A stretch of 64,000 bases of DNA from Pseudomonas viridiflava (GCF_900589395.1 NZ_UUIS01000073.1:62001-126000), one strand, 5' to 3'; positions 16,320-26,313 are shown, numbered from the stretch's first letter. Made by a program: numbers and translations. The notes: generated by a model not told the origin, from the sequence alone.

Positions 16320-16639
16320 TGCGAATACCTTTTGAAGAAATTGAAAAACACGCGCTGCAGCGGGACAGTGTGAAATCCTGTGACGCAGGTCGAATAAACC
16401 ATATCAGCCCCGGCAGCCGCCAGACTTTTAACGCGTCGAGCCCAAATGGCCCGCTGCCCGGGCCTGGCGATGCCGATCAAGGTGCACAATGATCACTGCG
16501 TCATGCTGCACAGCCAGCGGTCAACGGTGCACGAACGCTCAGGCTCGGGCAATATCCTGTAACCGATAATGTCTGTTCCGGCAGCCTGGGGCACGGCATA
16601 AACAGCCTCTATTTCAATTTCATGAACGGATGGACCTGC
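16320..16639. other. Divergent intergenic region GNAT / hydrolase
   Basis: About 320 bp between divergent genes. No gene, terminator or recognisable operator was seen; promoters for both flanking genes are expected here. Confidence 0.4.
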
Positions 16640-17590
16640 ATGCCGCTACCTGACCCTGCCCCCCGAAAATGGCGCCGCCTGATCCTGGCGCTGATGGCCG
16701 TGATCATCGTCGGCCTGCCCGTGGGCTGCGTCGTGCTGGAGCGCAAGGAACGTGAACTGGTCTTTCGCATCGAGCCCGGTACGGCCAGCTGGTACGCAGG
16801 CCTGCCTGCCGGTGTCGAAGAACTGGAACTCAAGACGCAGGCCTTTGGCAATAAACAGAACATCCATGCCTGGTGGTGGCCGGCGCCGCGCAAGGACGCC
16901 GCCACCGTGTTGTACCTGCATGGCTCGCGCTGGAACCTCACCGGCCAGTTGTTTCGCATCGAACAATTGCACGCGCTGGGCTTCTCGGTGCTGGCCATCG
17001 ATTACCGGGGGTTTGGCCAGAGCGCAGGCGAGTTGCCCTCGGAAAAAAGCGTGTATGAAGATGCACGCATCGCCTGGGAACGCCTGAAGCTGTTGCAACC
17101 TGACCCCAACCGACGCCTGATCTATGGCCATTCGCTCGGGGGCGCAGTGGCGGTCGACCTGGCCGCCGAGCTGGGCCGTGAAGCCGCCAGAGACAACAGC
17201 CCGGTGCCGGCACGCGGCCTGATCATCGAGTCGACCTTCACCAACCTGGCCGACGTGGCCACCTCGATCGCCAGCAGTTATACGTCATTGCCGGTGCGCT
17301 GGCTGTTGTCGCAGAAGTTCGATTCGCAAGACAAGATTGCCGAGATCCACATGCCGGTCCTCATCGTCCACGGTACAGCCGACCGCTACGTCCCTTCGCG
17401 CTTCAGCGAAGAATTGTTCGCCGCCGCCGCCGAGCCCAAGCATCTGCTGCTGATTCCCGGCGGCACCCATAACAACAGCATGCGCCTGGGCCGCCAGGCC
17501 TACAGCCAGGCCATCCAGGCGCTGCTCAAGACGCCAAGACCTGCCATCCAGGCCAGCAAGCCAGGCGCCAGGGCCGGCCAGGCCGGATGA
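16640..17590 (+). CDS. Membrane-anchored alpha/beta hydrolase
   Basis: A 316-residue alpha/beta hydrolase with a single N-terminal hydrophobic helix (about residues 15-32), suggesting inner-membrane anchoring with the catalytic domain outside the cytoplasm. The nucleophile elbow is GHSLGG (IYGHSLGGAVAVD), the oxyanion region LYLHGSRWN, the acid probably in HGTADRYVP and the histidine in GGTHNNS. It resembles YfhR/Bem46-like hydrolases. ATG 16640 has a GGATGG upstream; ATG 16622 is also possible but has no ribosome binding site. Confidence 0.83.
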   Translation: MPLPDPAPRKWRRLILALMAVIIVGLPVGCVVLERKERELVFRIEPGTASWYAGLPAGVEELELKTQAFGNKQNIHAWWWPAPRKDAATVLYLHGSRWNLTGQLFRIEQLHALGFSVLAIDYRGFGQSAGELPSEKSVYEDARIAWERLKLLQPDPNRRLIYGHSLGGAVAVDLAAELGREAARDNSPVPARGLIIESTFTNLADVATSIASSYTSLPVRWLLSQKFDSQDKIAEIHMPVLIVHGTADRYVPSRFSEELFAAAAEPKHLLLIPGGTHNNSMRLGRQAYSQAIQALLKTPRPAIQASKPGARAGQAG

Positions 17591-17600
17591 CGGACGCGTC

Positions 17601-19688
17601 TTACTCGAGTTCGATCATGGCGTGCATCCGGCTGGCCAGCGCTTCCAGGGTGAACGGTTTGGTCAGGATCCACATGCCAGGGTCCAGATGGCCGTTGCCG
17701 ATGATGGCATTCTCGGCATAGCCGGTGATGAACAGCACTTTCAAGTCCGGGCGCAGCAAGCGGGCAGCATCGGCCAGTTGCCGGCCGTTCATGCCGCCGG
17801 GCAGGCCAACGTCGGTCACCAGCAGGTCGACACGCACATCGCTTTCAAGAATACGCAGGGCGCTGGCCCCTTCCGGGGCTTCAAGCGCCGAGTAGCCCTG
17901 GTCGGCGATCACTTCGCCCACCAGCATGCGAATGGTCGGCTCATCGTCGACGATCATCACCGTGCGCGTGTTCATGGCCTTACGCACAGGCTGCTCGCCA
18001 TCGGCCTGCAGCGCCGGTGGCTCCAGCTCGTCGCCATAATGGCGCGGCAGGTACAGGCACATGGTGGTACCTTGGTCCGGCTCGGAATAGATACGCACCT
18101 GGCCGCCGGACTGGCGCACGAACCCGTACACCATCGACAACCCAAGCCCGGTGCCCTGCCCCAGCGGCTTGGTGGTGAAGAACGGATCGAAGGCCCGGGA
18201 CATCACTTGCGGTGTCATGCCGGTGCCGGTGTCGCTCACGCACAGCGACAGGTACTGGCCGGGTGACAGGTCGCGAAACCTCGACGCACGCTCATCAATC
18301 CATTTGTTGGCGGTTTCAATGGTGATCCGCCCGCCGCCGGGCATGGCATCCCGGGCGTTCAGGCACAGGTTGAGCAGGGCATTTTCCAGCTGCGGCGCAT
18401 CGATGAAGGTCGACCACAGGCCTACGGCCGTCACCACCTCGACAGTGATGTGCGGCCCTACCGAACGGCGGATCAGCTCTTCCATGCCCGTCACCAGCCG
18501 ATTGACGTCCACCGGCTTGGGGTCCAGCGTCTGGCGCCGGGAGAAGGCCAGCAGCCGGTGGGTCAGTGACGCCGCCCGCCGCGAGGCCTCCAGCGAGGCG
18601 GCCACGTACCGCTCGATTTCGCCGTAGCGGCCCTGGCTCAGGCGCGTGCGCAACAGTTCCAGCGAACCGTTGATCCCAGTCAACAGGTTGTTGAAGTCAT
18701 GGGCGATACCGCCGGTGAGCTGCCCCACCGCTTCCATTTTCTGCGACTGGCGCAGTGCCTCTTCGGCCTGCTTGAGGCGCTCCTGCTCCAGCAGACGGTC
18801 ACTGATGTCGTAGGCAAACAGGTAAGCCCCCACCATCTGGCCTTCGACATTGCGCAAGGGGCTGTAGCGGATTTCAAAGTCACGCGCCGACTCACCGAAG
18901 CGGGTGATCTCGATGAACTCCTCGCCCCCCAGGGCACGCGCCCACAGCAGGCGGACCTGTTCACGGATCTCAGGCTCGCCGCTCAGGGCTTCAAGCAGGT
19001 TGTTGCCCACCCGCGGCACCACCCCGAACAACCGTTCGAACTCCCAGGTCGCCACGGCATTGACCGCCAGCCAACAGTAATTCATGTCGATCACATGGAT
19101 GCGGGCATCGGTGCCATTGACCACGTCGGCCAGCACGTTGCGCTCGGCCACCGCCTCGCGCACCCGGGTTTCCAGAGTGGCATTCAACTCGTGCAGGGCA
19201 CGCTCGGCGTTCTTGCGCTGGGTGATGTCCTGAAACAGCACCGCCACCTGACGGCGCTCGGCAGGCTCGATACGAAAAGCCGTCAGGGCCAGGTAACGCC
19301 CGGTGGCCATCAGCTCACGTTCGAAACGGATCGGCACGCCGGTGTGCAGCACCCCGCGATACAGCTCGACCCAGCCATCGGCCTCGGCGCCGACCATCTC
19401 GCGCACCTTCTGCCCGACCACATTGGGAATCCCGGCATGAAAGGCATACGCGGCGTTGGCTTCTATATGGATGTAATCGCTCAACGGGCCATGCGGTCCA
19501 TCGAAGAACTCGATGATGCAAAACCCTTCGTCCATCGAGTCGAACAGAAAGCGATAGCGCTCCTGCGAGCGGGCCAGGGCGGCATCGGCCTGCTGGCTGC
19601 GCAACGACAGCTGATCATGCAAACGATGGTTTTCGGCTTCCAGGGCGCTGACGCGGTGGCGCAGGGCTTGAATATCGTGATCGGTCAC
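17601..19688 (-). CDS. PAS-domain hybrid histidine kinase with receiver domain
   Basis: A 695-residue cytoplasmic sensor kinase without membrane segments. An N-terminal coiled coil (IQALRHRVSALEAENHRLHD) is followed by two PAS-like domains (about 45-170 and 190-300), a HisKA dimerisation domain with the phospho-accepting His330 in GGIAHDFNNLL, an HATPase domain (NLCLNARDAM, SDTGTGM, GQGTGLGLSMVYG) and a C-terminal receiver domain with VDDEP and the phospho-accepting Asp626 in LVTDVGLPG. The start is GTG 19688 with AGGATG upstream; the longer frame to 19799 lacks a plausible start signal. No partner regulator lies next to it, so the output is unknown. Confidence 0.9.
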   Translation of the reverse strand: MTDHDIQALRHRVSALEAENHRLHDQLSLRSQQADAALARSQERYRFLFDSMDEGFCIIEFFDGPHGPLSDYIHIEANAAYAFHAGIPNVVGQKVREMVGAEADGWVELYRGVLHTGVPIRFERELMATGRYLALTAFRIEPAERRQVAVLFQDITQRKNAERALHELNATLETRVREAVAERNVLADVVNGTDARIHVIDMNYCWLAVNAVATWEFERLFGVVPRVGNNLLEALSGEPEIREQVRLLWARALGGEEFIEITRFGESARDFEIRYSPLRNVEGQMVGAYLFAYDISDRLLEQERLKQAEEALRQSQKMEAVGQLTGGIAHDFNNLLTGINGSLELLRTRLSQGRYGEIERYVAASLEASRRAASLTHRLLAFSRRQTLDPKPVDVNRLVTGMEELIRRSVGPHITVEVVTAVGLWSTFIDAPQLENALLNLCLNARDAMPGGGRITIETANKWIDERASRFRDLSPGQYLSLCVSDTGTGMTPQVMSRAFDPFFTTKPLGQGTGLGLSMVYGFVRQSGGQVRIYSEPDQGTTMCLYLPRHYGDELEPPALQADGEQPVRKAMNTRTVMIVDDEPTIRMLVGEVIADQGYSALEAPEGASALRILESDVRVDLLVTDVGLPGGMNGRQLADAARLLRPDLKVLFITGYAENAIIGNGHLDPGMWILTKPFTLEALASRMHAMIELE

Positions 19689-19864
19689 AGCGTTACATCC
19701 TGAAATTGAGACGCCGATCCGGCACGGGTGGGGCGGATGCCCGCACTGGCAAGACGACCGGCTCACGCTACGAGAAAAACCGGCCGCTGGCAAAGACAAT
19801 CCAGCGCCGGCAAGGACACCGTGCAGTCGGCGTTCATCCGAAAATGCAATTAATCGTTCAACAA

Positions 19865-19883
19865 CTTAATAAGAACCATTACC
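19865..19883 (+). promoter_or_regulatory. Candidate Fur box before the fecI-like gene
   Basis: CTTAATAAGAACCATTACC matches the classical 19-bp Fur consensus at 13 of 19 positions by eye. Its position 46 bp before an iron-type sigma factor gene fits iron repression. Not tested. Confidence 0.55.
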
Positions 19884-19928
19884 ATGCACGTCGCATTTGC
19901 CATCGCCTTTCGCACAGGATCGATCTTC

Positions 19929-20438
19929 ATGACCGCCACCGTCTCCCAGCAACGCATCGTGGGCGAGCTGTACAGCCAGCATCACGGCTGGGTCGTGCAA
20001 TTGCTGCGGCGCAAACTGGGCGACCGGGAATCGGCCCTGGACCTGGCGCAAGACACCTTCGTGCGCATCCTGCGCAGCGAAAAACTGCCGCCGATCCGCG
20101 AGCCGCGCGCTTACCTGAATATTGTTGCCAGCCGGCTGTGCATCGAACACTACCGCCGCCAGGCGCTGGAGCGGGCGTACATGGACTCGCTCGCCCTGCT
20201 CGAGCCCGACCTGTGGCCGTCTCCGGAAACCCGCCTGCTGGTGCTCGAAGCCCTGGATGAAGTCGGCCGGGTGCTGGACGGGCTGGGCGCCAGGGTGCGG
20301 GAGATCTTCCTGCTGTCGCAACTCGATGGCCTGACCTACCCGCAGATCGCCGAACAGGTGGGCCTGAGCGTCAACAGCGTGCAAAAAGCCATGCTCAAGG
20401 CGTTGCGGCATTGTTATGTCGCGGTCTATGAGCAATGA
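19929..20438 (+). CDS. FecI-type extracytoplasmic function sigma factor
   Basis: A 169-residue ECF sigma factor of the FecI group. Region 2 is seen in LYSQHHGWVVQLLRRKLGDR and ALDLAQDTFVRIL, and region 4 in GLTYPQIAEQVGLSVNSVQK. It should direct RNA polymerase to the TonB receptor gene downstream when the siderophore signal arrives. ATG 19929 with AGGAT upstream is preferred over ATG 19884. The stop overlaps the fecR start (ATGA). Confidence 0.93.
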   Translation: MTATVSQQRIVGELYSQHHGWVVQLLRRKLGDRESALDLAQDTFVRILRSEKLPPIREPRAYLNIVASRLCIEHYRRQALERAYMDSLALLEPDLWPSPETRLLVLEALDEVGRVLDGLGARVREIFLLSQLDGLTYPQIAEQVGLSVNSVQKAMLKALRHCYVAVYEQ

Positions 20439-21403
20439 GCCTGTTCCAGCCGCTCGACAATCGCCACCCGATCGACCCGCACGTGCTGGAGCAAGCCATG
20501 CTCTGGGCCGTCACGCTGCAATCGGGCACCGCCGACCATGCCCAGCGCGCCGCCTGTACCGCCTGGCGCCAAGCCGCCGCCGAGCATGAGCAGGCCTGGC
20601 AGCGATTGATGGGCATCGGCCAGGACCTGCGCAGCGGGGCTGCCAGCCTGCCGGCGCGACACACTCGGCAATTGCTCAAGGCGCGCAGCGGCACCTCGCG
20701 GCGCACCCTGCTCAAGGGCTTTGTCGGGCTTGGCGTGGCGGCCGCCACCGGCTGGGGCGCACATGAGCGGGTGCTGCTGCCGCAATTGTTCAGCGACTAC
20801 CACACCGGCACCGGCGAACGGCGCACCTTGCGCCTGGGCAGCCTGGACCTGCAACTGGACACGCAAACCCTGCTCGACATTGAGCATCGGGGCAGCGGAC
20901 AACAGCTCATGCTGACCCGTGGCCGGGTCTGGCTGGAAAATGGCACCGACCAGGACCTGGCCATTCGCACCCCCAACGGCTGGGTCAGGCCGGCGGCGCA
21001 AGCCCGTCTGATCGTCGCCCAGGCCCGCGATACTCACGTACAGATGCTCAGCGGCCATGCCTTGCTGCAACCTGATCGCGGCACACCCCAAGACCTGAAT
21101 GCCGGTCGGCAGACGCGATTCGACGCCGGACACGTCGCCCGACCCGAAGAACTGGCGCAGGCGACGACCGCCTGGATCCGCGGTCAATTGATCGCCGAGC
21201 GCACCCCGCTGGGTGAAGTCATCACCGAACTGGACCGCTATCGACGCGGCCTGCTGCGCTGCGACCCGGCCGTGGCCGGGCTGCAAGTCTCCGGCGCCTT
21301 TTCCCTGGACCGCCCCGACGCCAGCCTCGACCTGCTGGCCCGCACCCTGCCGGTGCAGGTCAACACCGTGCTGGGCTACTGGACCAACGTCGTCCCGGCC
21401 TAA
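20435..21403 (+). CDS. FecR-type anti-sigma / sigma regulator
   Basis: A 322-residue single-pass inner-membrane regulator that relays the signal from the receptor to the FecI-type sigma factor. The N-terminal DUF4880 segment (ALWAV-type AMLWAVTLQSGTADHAQRAA, with CTAWRQAAAEHEQAWQR) is cytoplasmic. A membrane helix lies near residues 92-106 (LKGFVGLGVAAATGW) and the FecR domain follows (ERRTLRLGSLDLQLDTQTLL). The reading frame overlaps the sigma gene by 4 bp. Confidence 0.93.
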   Translation: MSLFQPLDNRHPIDPHVLEQAMLWAVTLQSGTADHAQRAACTAWRQAAAEHEQAWQRLMGIGQDLRSGAASLPARHTRQLLKARSGTSRRTLLKGFVGLGVAAATGWGAHERVLLPQLFSDYHTGTGERRTLRLGSLDLQLDTQTLLDIEHRGSGQQLMLTRGRVWLENGTDQDLAIRTPNGWVRPAAQARLIVAQARDTHVQMLSGHALLQPDRGTPQDLNAGRQTRFDAGHVARPEELAQATTAWIRGQLIAERTPLGEVITELDRYRRGLLRCDPAVAGLQVSGAFSLDRPDASLDLLARTLPVQVNTVLGYWTNVVPA

Positions 21404-21413
21404 GGCCTGCTGC

Positions 21414-21563
21414 GTAGGAGCACGCTTGCCTGCGACCGAGTGCGAAGCGCTCGTAAAATGGATGCAACACTGCAAATTTGTGGTTGCTAACACGCTCAAA
21501 ATCTGGGAAACGCCACAAATTTACGACTGCTGCGCAGCCGGTCGCGGGCAAGCGCGCTCCTAC
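21414..21563. repeat. REP-type inverted pair (family 1, copy B)
   Basis: Inverted arms starting GTAGGAGCACGCTTGCCTGC at 21414 and ending with GCAAGCGCGCTCCTAC at 21563 flank an AT-rich centre. The left arm differs from copy A at a few positions. It separates fecR from the receptor gene. Confidence 0.88.
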
Positions 21564-21741
21564 AGCCGGTCAGTTCATGTCCAGCCCGTTGTTTCGCTAC
21601 TGCCTGCCTCTAAACGGTCTCAATGCAAATAAAACTATTTTTCATCTACCAAGGCAGTTTTCTCCGTCTCGAGCATCAAGACAAGTGTAGACGCTGAATA
21701 ACAGCGCGCCCTTGCCTTCATTTATCAAACGGATCGCTCTA

Positions 21742-24183
21742 ATGCTCACCCGCCCTACCCCGCTTGCCCGCGCCCTGCGCGCCACCCTGCTTGGCCTGTC
21801 GATTGCCGGTACCAGCGCTGTCGTTCTGGTAGCCCCCGCCCAGGCGGCCACCGACGACGTCCAGCGCCACGCCTTTGCCATCCCGACCGGCAGCCTGGAC
21901 ATGGCCCTGGGTGCGCTCGGCCAGCAGGCTGGCGTGATGATCGCCGTCGACTCTTCGCTGACCCAGGGCCTGCGCAGTGCCGGGCTGCAGGGGCGCTACA
22001 GCGTCGAGGAGGCCTTGCAGCAATTGCTGGCCCCGGCCAACCTGCAAGCGCTGGCGGCCGGCGGCGGCTATCGGGTGGTGCCACGCGTGGCGGTGAGCAA
22101 TGGGCAGGTGGAACTGGGCGCGACCACGGTCAATTCCAACCAGTTGGGCACCACCACCGAAAGCACCGGTTCCTATACCACCGGCGCCACGACCATTGGC
22201 AAGAGCACCCAGTCGCTGCGTGAAACGCCGCAGACCGTAACGGTAGTCACGCGCCAGTTTCTCGATGACAAGAACCTCAACAGCCTGGACAAGGTGCTGG
22301 AAAAGACCCCCGGCATCAGCTTTCAATACCGTAACTTCGGCGGCCACCTGTATACCTCGCGCGGCTTCAGCATGGCCGCCGAAAGTTTCCTGTACGACGG
22401 CGTACCAGGCCAGGCCTACCAGGTCACCGGCTGGATGAAGCCCGACACCGCCATCTATGACCGCATCGAAGTGCTGCGCGGTGCCACCGGCCTGCTGGTC
22501 GGGGCCGGCGAACCGGGCGGCGCGGTAAACATGGTGCGCAAACGCCCTACTGCCGTGCCGCAGTTCTCGATCACCAGTCGGGCCGGTTCCTGGGACAACT
22601 ACCGCATGGACCTGGACGGCAGCGGCAGCCTCAACGAGTCGGGCAGCGTGCGCGGGCGCCTGGTGGCCGCCTATGAAGACGCCGGCTCCTACATGGATGC
22701 CCGCGACAGCCGCACGCCCCTGCTGTACGGCATTGTCGAAGCCGACCTGAGCGACGACACCACCCTGACCATGAGCCTGCGCCGGCAGACCAACGTCATC
22801 AACGGCTACTCGATCTATGGCCTGCCGCGCTACAGCAACGGCAACGCCCTGGACATTTCGCGCTCGACCAACCTGGCCCAGGACTGGAACCGCCTGGAAA
22901 GCGACATGAACGAGGTGTTCACCGAGGTCGCGCACCGTTTCAACGACACCTGGACCAGCAAGACCTCGCTGACGTATTCCGAAGGCAGCTTCGACCAGGC
23001 CATCGCTTACGCCCGCGGCGCGATCAACCCGGCGACCCTGGCCGGCTCGCGGTTTCAGGGCGTACTGTTGCGCAGTGACGAGGTCAAGAGCACCGGCCTG
23101 GACAGCCACCTCAACGGCAGCTTCGACGCCTTCGGCCTTGAGCATGAGGTCACCCTCGGCGCTACCTGGTCACGCCAGGCATTCAATACCAAGCAGGCCA
23201 CGGTCGCGGTCAATTCGCCGATCAATATTTTCGGCGTCAACCATCATGCCCTGGCCAGGCCGTCGCGGCCGGCCTGGGGCACCGACATTGATGCCACCGA
23301 AGAGCGCTCCGGGCTATACGGCAACGTCCGTCTGCGCCTGGCGGAGCCGTTGAGCCTGGTACTCGGCGGCCGCGCCACCTGGTACAGCTACGACTACGAC
23401 GTCAAGACCGGCGCGGCCAACAGCTACACGTCCAAGGAAACCCGTGAGCTGACCCCCTTCGTGGGCCTGCTGTATGACCTGAACGAGAACTGGACCTGGT
23501 ACACCAGCTACGCCGACATCTTCACCCCACAGGGCAACTACCGCGACGTCAGTGGCTCGCCGCTGGACCCGGCGGTGGGCACCAACTATGAAACCGGCCT
23601 GAAAGGCGAGCTGTTCGACAAGCGCCTGAACCTGTCGATGGCACTGTTCTATATCAAGCAGGAAGATGTGGCCGTCGAAGACGTCGACAACTCCGGCGCC
23701 TGCCTGAGCAACGACTCGTTCGGCACCTGCTATTCCAACGGCACGGTCAAGCGCAGCAAGGGTTTCGACATCGAGGCCAGCGGTGAAGTATTGCCGGGGC
23801 TGCAAGTGTTCGGCGGTTATACCTACAACATGGTGCGCAGCAGCACCTCCGAACAGCTGACCTACGAAACCCCGAAACACATGCTGCGCCTGAACGCCAG
23901 CTACAACCTGCCCGGTGACTGGAACCGCCTGACCCTGGGCACCGGCGTCACCACCCAGTCGGCGTATGCGGTGCCCAACACTGCAGGGATCGACTACGGC
24001 GTGGCCGGCTATGCCATCTGGGACGCCCGCGCTAGCTGGAAGCTCGACGAACACTGGAAAGTGTCGCTCAACGCCGAGAACCTGTTCGACCGCAAGTACT
24101 ACACCACCTCGGCGGCCCTGGACCGCTCGAACCTGTTCGGCGAGCCCCGCAGCTATGTGCTGACTTTGCGCGGGGACTTTTAA
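21742..24183 (+). CDS. TonB-dependent siderophore receptor with N-terminal signalling domain
   Basis: An 813-residue outer-membrane receptor. A signal peptide (about 1-35, ending APAQA) is followed by an STN signalling domain (about 45-115; FAIPTGSLDMALGALGQQAG), which contacts FecR-type regulators. The plug (RETPQTVTVVTRQFLDDKNL, then GAGEPGGAVNMVRKRP) and a beta-barrel complete the protein, which ends in an aromatic residue (LRGDF) as outer-membrane proteins do. It belongs to the ferric-siderophore receptor group; the ligand cannot be read from the sequence. ATG 21742 is preferred to ATG 21712. Confidence 0.94.
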   Translation: MLTRPTPLARALRATLLGLSIAGTSAVVLVAPAQAATDDVQRHAFAIPTGSLDMALGALGQQAGVMIAVDSSLTQGLRSAGLQGRYSVEEALQQLLAPANLQALAAGGGYRVVPRVAVSNGQVELGATTVNSNQLGTTTESTGSYTTGATTIGKSTQSLRETPQTVTVVTRQFLDDKNLNSLDKVLEKTPGISFQYRNFGGHLYTSRGFSMAAESFLYDGVPGQAYQVTGWMKPDTAIYDRIEVLRGATGLLVGAGEPGGAVNMVRKRPTAVPQFSITSRAGSWDNYRMDLDGSGSLNESGSVRGRLVAAYEDAGSYMDARDSRTPLLYGIVEADLSDDTTLTMSLRRQTNVINGYSIYGLPRYSNGNALDISRSTNLAQDWNRLESDMNEVFTEVAHRFNDTWTSKTSLTYSEGSFDQAIAYARGAINPATLAGSRFQGVLLRSDEVKSTGLDSHLNGSFDAFGLEHEVTLGATWSRQAFNTKQATVAVNSPINIFGVNHHALARPSRPAWGTDIDATEERSGLYGNVRLRLAEPLSLVLGGRATWYSYDYDVKTGAANSYTSKETRELTPFVGLLYDLNENWTWYTSYADIFTPQGNYRDVSGSPLDPAVGTNYETGLKGELFDKRLNLSMALFYIKQEDVAVEDVDNSGACLSNDSFGTCYSNGTVKRSKGFDIEASGEVLPGLQVFGGYTYNMVRSSTSEQLTYETPKHMLRLNASYNLPGDWNRLTLGTGVTTQSAYAVPNTAGIDYGVAGYAIWDARASWKLDEHWKVSLNAENLFDRKYYTTSAALDRSNLFGEPRSYVLTLRGDF

Positions 24184-24477
24184 CCGGCCAGCACGACCGG
24201 CACATCTACTGCGCCTGTCACACCGCCATCGCCAGCAAAGCTGCCTCCCACAGTCGGGGCCAGGCACAAGATCCTGGGCAACACCAATCCTGTGGGAGGC
24301 ACTAGATCCTGGACAACACCAATCCTGGTGCCAGACACGAAACTCAGGGTCACATCAAACCTGTGGGAGGCGGCTTGCCGGCGATGAGGCCAGGACAGCC
24401 GACAGATAGGTAGCGCTTGTAAACCCGTGATTGCCAGACAGTTGCTGCCTCCCACGGTCTTGTGCGTAGGCTTGTTT
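24184..24477. repeat. Degenerate REP cluster (family 2)
   Basis: Several copies of a second repeat type, seen as CTGTGGGAGGC or its complement GCCTCCCACAG at about 24241, 24290, 24360 and 24452, some linked to GGCTTGCCGGCGATG. They alternate with short phrases such as ATCCTGG and AACACCAATCCT. No gene is present. The same phrases recur at 51.4-51.9 kb. Confidence 0.75.
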
Positions 24478-25401
24478 CTAGCGCAACCCGCCAAAACGCT
24501 GGTAGAAACTCTCACCCACATCCGGCAACGGCCCGTCGGCCGTTTCCAGTGCGGCGTTCAGCCATTCCTCGGATCGGGCGCACACCAGCCGGTAGATATT
24601 GCGGCACAGCTGGCGTGCCGCACGTCCTTCCCAGTCGCCGGGCAGCAGTTCGTCAGGCAGTTGCGGGTCACGCAGCAGCAGGCGGCGGTATTCGTGGACC
24701 AGCAGGGTGCGGGCCAGGAAACAGTCTTCGCCGCGCAGGCTGTCCTGCTCGCGCAGCACCTGCCACAACGGGCGAAACAGCTTGATGAACTCGCTGTAGT
24801 GCTTGCCCAGCTCGTCGATGTTCCAGCTCTCGCGCACCTGCGCCCGCAAGGCCTTGGACGCCAACACGTCCTGGCTGCGGGTCTCGAACACGATGCTGTC
24901 TTCCAGCGCATCAAGCTCCTGCAACGTGGCATTGACATCGGCCTTGTCGCTGCGCGGGCTGGCCAGCATGGTCGGGGCAATGGCACCGAAGCCCTGCCAC
25001 TCCAGCTCTTCACGCACCTGCTTGCGCTTGTCAGCCGGCAGTTGCGACAGCGCCACCAGGCACCAGGCGCCGTCCCAGGCCGGCACGTTGACGTTGTACA
25101 CCCGCTTGAAAGCCTTCTCGAAACGCCGCCGACCGGTGCCGGTCAGGCTGTAATAACTGCGCCGCCCGACCTTCTCGGCCGTCAGCCAGCCCTCCTTGCT
25201 CAGGCGAAAGATCGAGGTGCGGATCAACCGTTCATTGATGCCCATCGGTTCGAGCAACTGGATCAGGCTGCCCAGCCAGACTGTGCCGCCGTGCGGCTCG
25301 ATGGCATCGCCATACAGGGTGATGATCAGCGAGCTGGCACGAATCGGCGTGCGCTCCTGAAAGCGCTGGATAAGGTGGTTCAACGGAGCAAGGGACGACA
25401 T
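24478..25401 (-). CDS. paaX: Phenylacetate degradation operon repressor PaaX
   Basis: A 307-residue GntR-like winged-helix repressor that binds phenylacetyl-CoA as inducer. The N-terminus (LNHLIQRFQERTPIRASSLI, then ITLYGDAI) and INERLIRTSIFRLSKEGWLT are typical PaaX signatures, and length matches the family. The start is ATG 25401, preceded by GGTAGG. The gene lies downstream of paaY on the minus strand, divergent from the catabolic genes it should repress. Confidence 0.96.
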   Translation of the reverse strand: MSSLAPLNHLIQRFQERTPIRASSLIITLYGDAIEPHGGTVWLGSLIQLLEPMGINERLIRTSIFRLSKEGWLTAEKVGRRSYYSLTGTGRRRFEKAFKRVYNVNVPAWDGAWCLVALSQLPADKRKQVREELEWQGFGAIAPTMLASPRSDKADVNATLQELDALEDSIVFETRSQDVLASKALRAQVRESWNIDELGKHYSEFIKLFRPLWQVLREQDSLRGEDCFLARTLLVHEYRRLLLRDPQLPDELLPGDWEGRAARQLCRNIYRLVCARSEEWLNAALETADGPLPDVGESFYQRFGGLR

Positions 25402-25472
25402 GGGCCTACCGGGCGACGACGATAAAGACGTCGAATATACCCGCCCGGCACCGATTGCGGCGAGCCTGCCCA

Positions 25473-26066
25473 TCAACCGCCGGCCTTGGGACGAAATGCA
25501 CTGTCGCTGATGCGCGGACGCTGTGGTTCGATTTCACTCAGCGGCTCGCACGCTACCAGCGACGCCAGGCAGCGGCGGGCCAGTTGCTGGTACTCACGGG
25601 TACCGGCCTGTTTCCAGGCCACTTCGTCATCGCTGAGTGCCCGCTTGACCGCGGCCGGCGAGCCGATCACCAGCGACTGTGCCTCACACCTGAAGCGCGC
25701 CTTGACCAGACTGGTGGCCGCCACGAACGAACGCGCGCCGATCTCGGCATAGTCCATCACCACCGCATTCATGCCCACCAGCACGTCCTCGCCGATGCGA
25801 CAGCCGTGCAATACCGCGCCGTGGCCGACATGGCCGTTGCGCCCCACCACCGTGTCGCTGTCCGGAAAACCGTGCATCACGCAGGTGTCCTGAATATTGG
25901 CGCCCTCTTCGAGCACGATGCGGCCGAAGTCGCCGCGCAGGCTGGCCAGCGGGCCGATATAGCAACCAGGGCCGATGATCACATCGCCGATCAGTACGGC
26001 TGTGGGATGCACGTAGGCCGTGGGGTGGACCACCGGGGTCACGCCATCGAGGCTGTAGCACGTCAT
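25473..26066 (-). CDS. paaY: Phenylacetate degradation protein PaaY (hexapeptide-repeat thioesterase)
   Basis: A 197-residue left-handed beta-helix protein of the gamma-carbonic-anhydrase-like family. Hexapeptide repeats run from VHPTAVLIGDVIIGPGCYIG through VVGRNGHVGHGAVLHG to VLVGMNAVVMDYAEIG, with histidines for metal binding. PaaY hydrolyses dead-end CoA esters that arise during ring opening and so releases CoA. It precedes paaX, with 71 bp between them, probably in one minus-strand unit. Confidence 0.94.
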   Translation of the reverse strand: MTCYSLDGVTPVVHPTAYVHPTAVLIGDVIIGPGCYIGPLASLRGDFGRIVLEEGANIQDTCVMHGFPDSDTVVGRNGHVGHGAVLHGCRIGEDVLVGMNAVVMDYAEIGARSFVAATSLVKARFRCEAQSLVIGSPAAVKRALSDDEVAWKQAGTREYQQLARRCLASLVACEPLSEIEPQRPRISDSAFRPKAGG

Positions 26067-26285
26067 GACAAATCCTCCTCCAAGAGATGCCGTCGCATGG
26101 CGACTGCTTTAAATTCTTGTATCACAACATTCAACCACAGAAAAAACATAAGTGACGTATCGAATTTTCCTTTAGCCATAAATGGCTGTAAAAACCCCGA
26201 AATAGAAGGTCCTTGGCAATTAAAACCTTTTGAGAAACGCGACCCCCAAAAACAATCAAGACACAAAAAATCACAAGCAAGCATA

Positions 26286-26313
26286 TTGTCTTGTATCGCT
26301 TAATGCTTATACT
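26286..26313 (+). promoter_or_regulatory. paaF promoter with candidate PaaX box
   Basis: TTGTCT (26286-26291), a 16-bp spacer and TATACT (26308-26313) form a plausible promoter. GTATCGCTTA at 26293-26302 fills the spacer and recurs upstream of paaA. A shorter GTATCG also occurs at 26157-26162 nearer paaY. Assignment to PaaX is inferred from position and repetition only. Confidence 0.6.
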
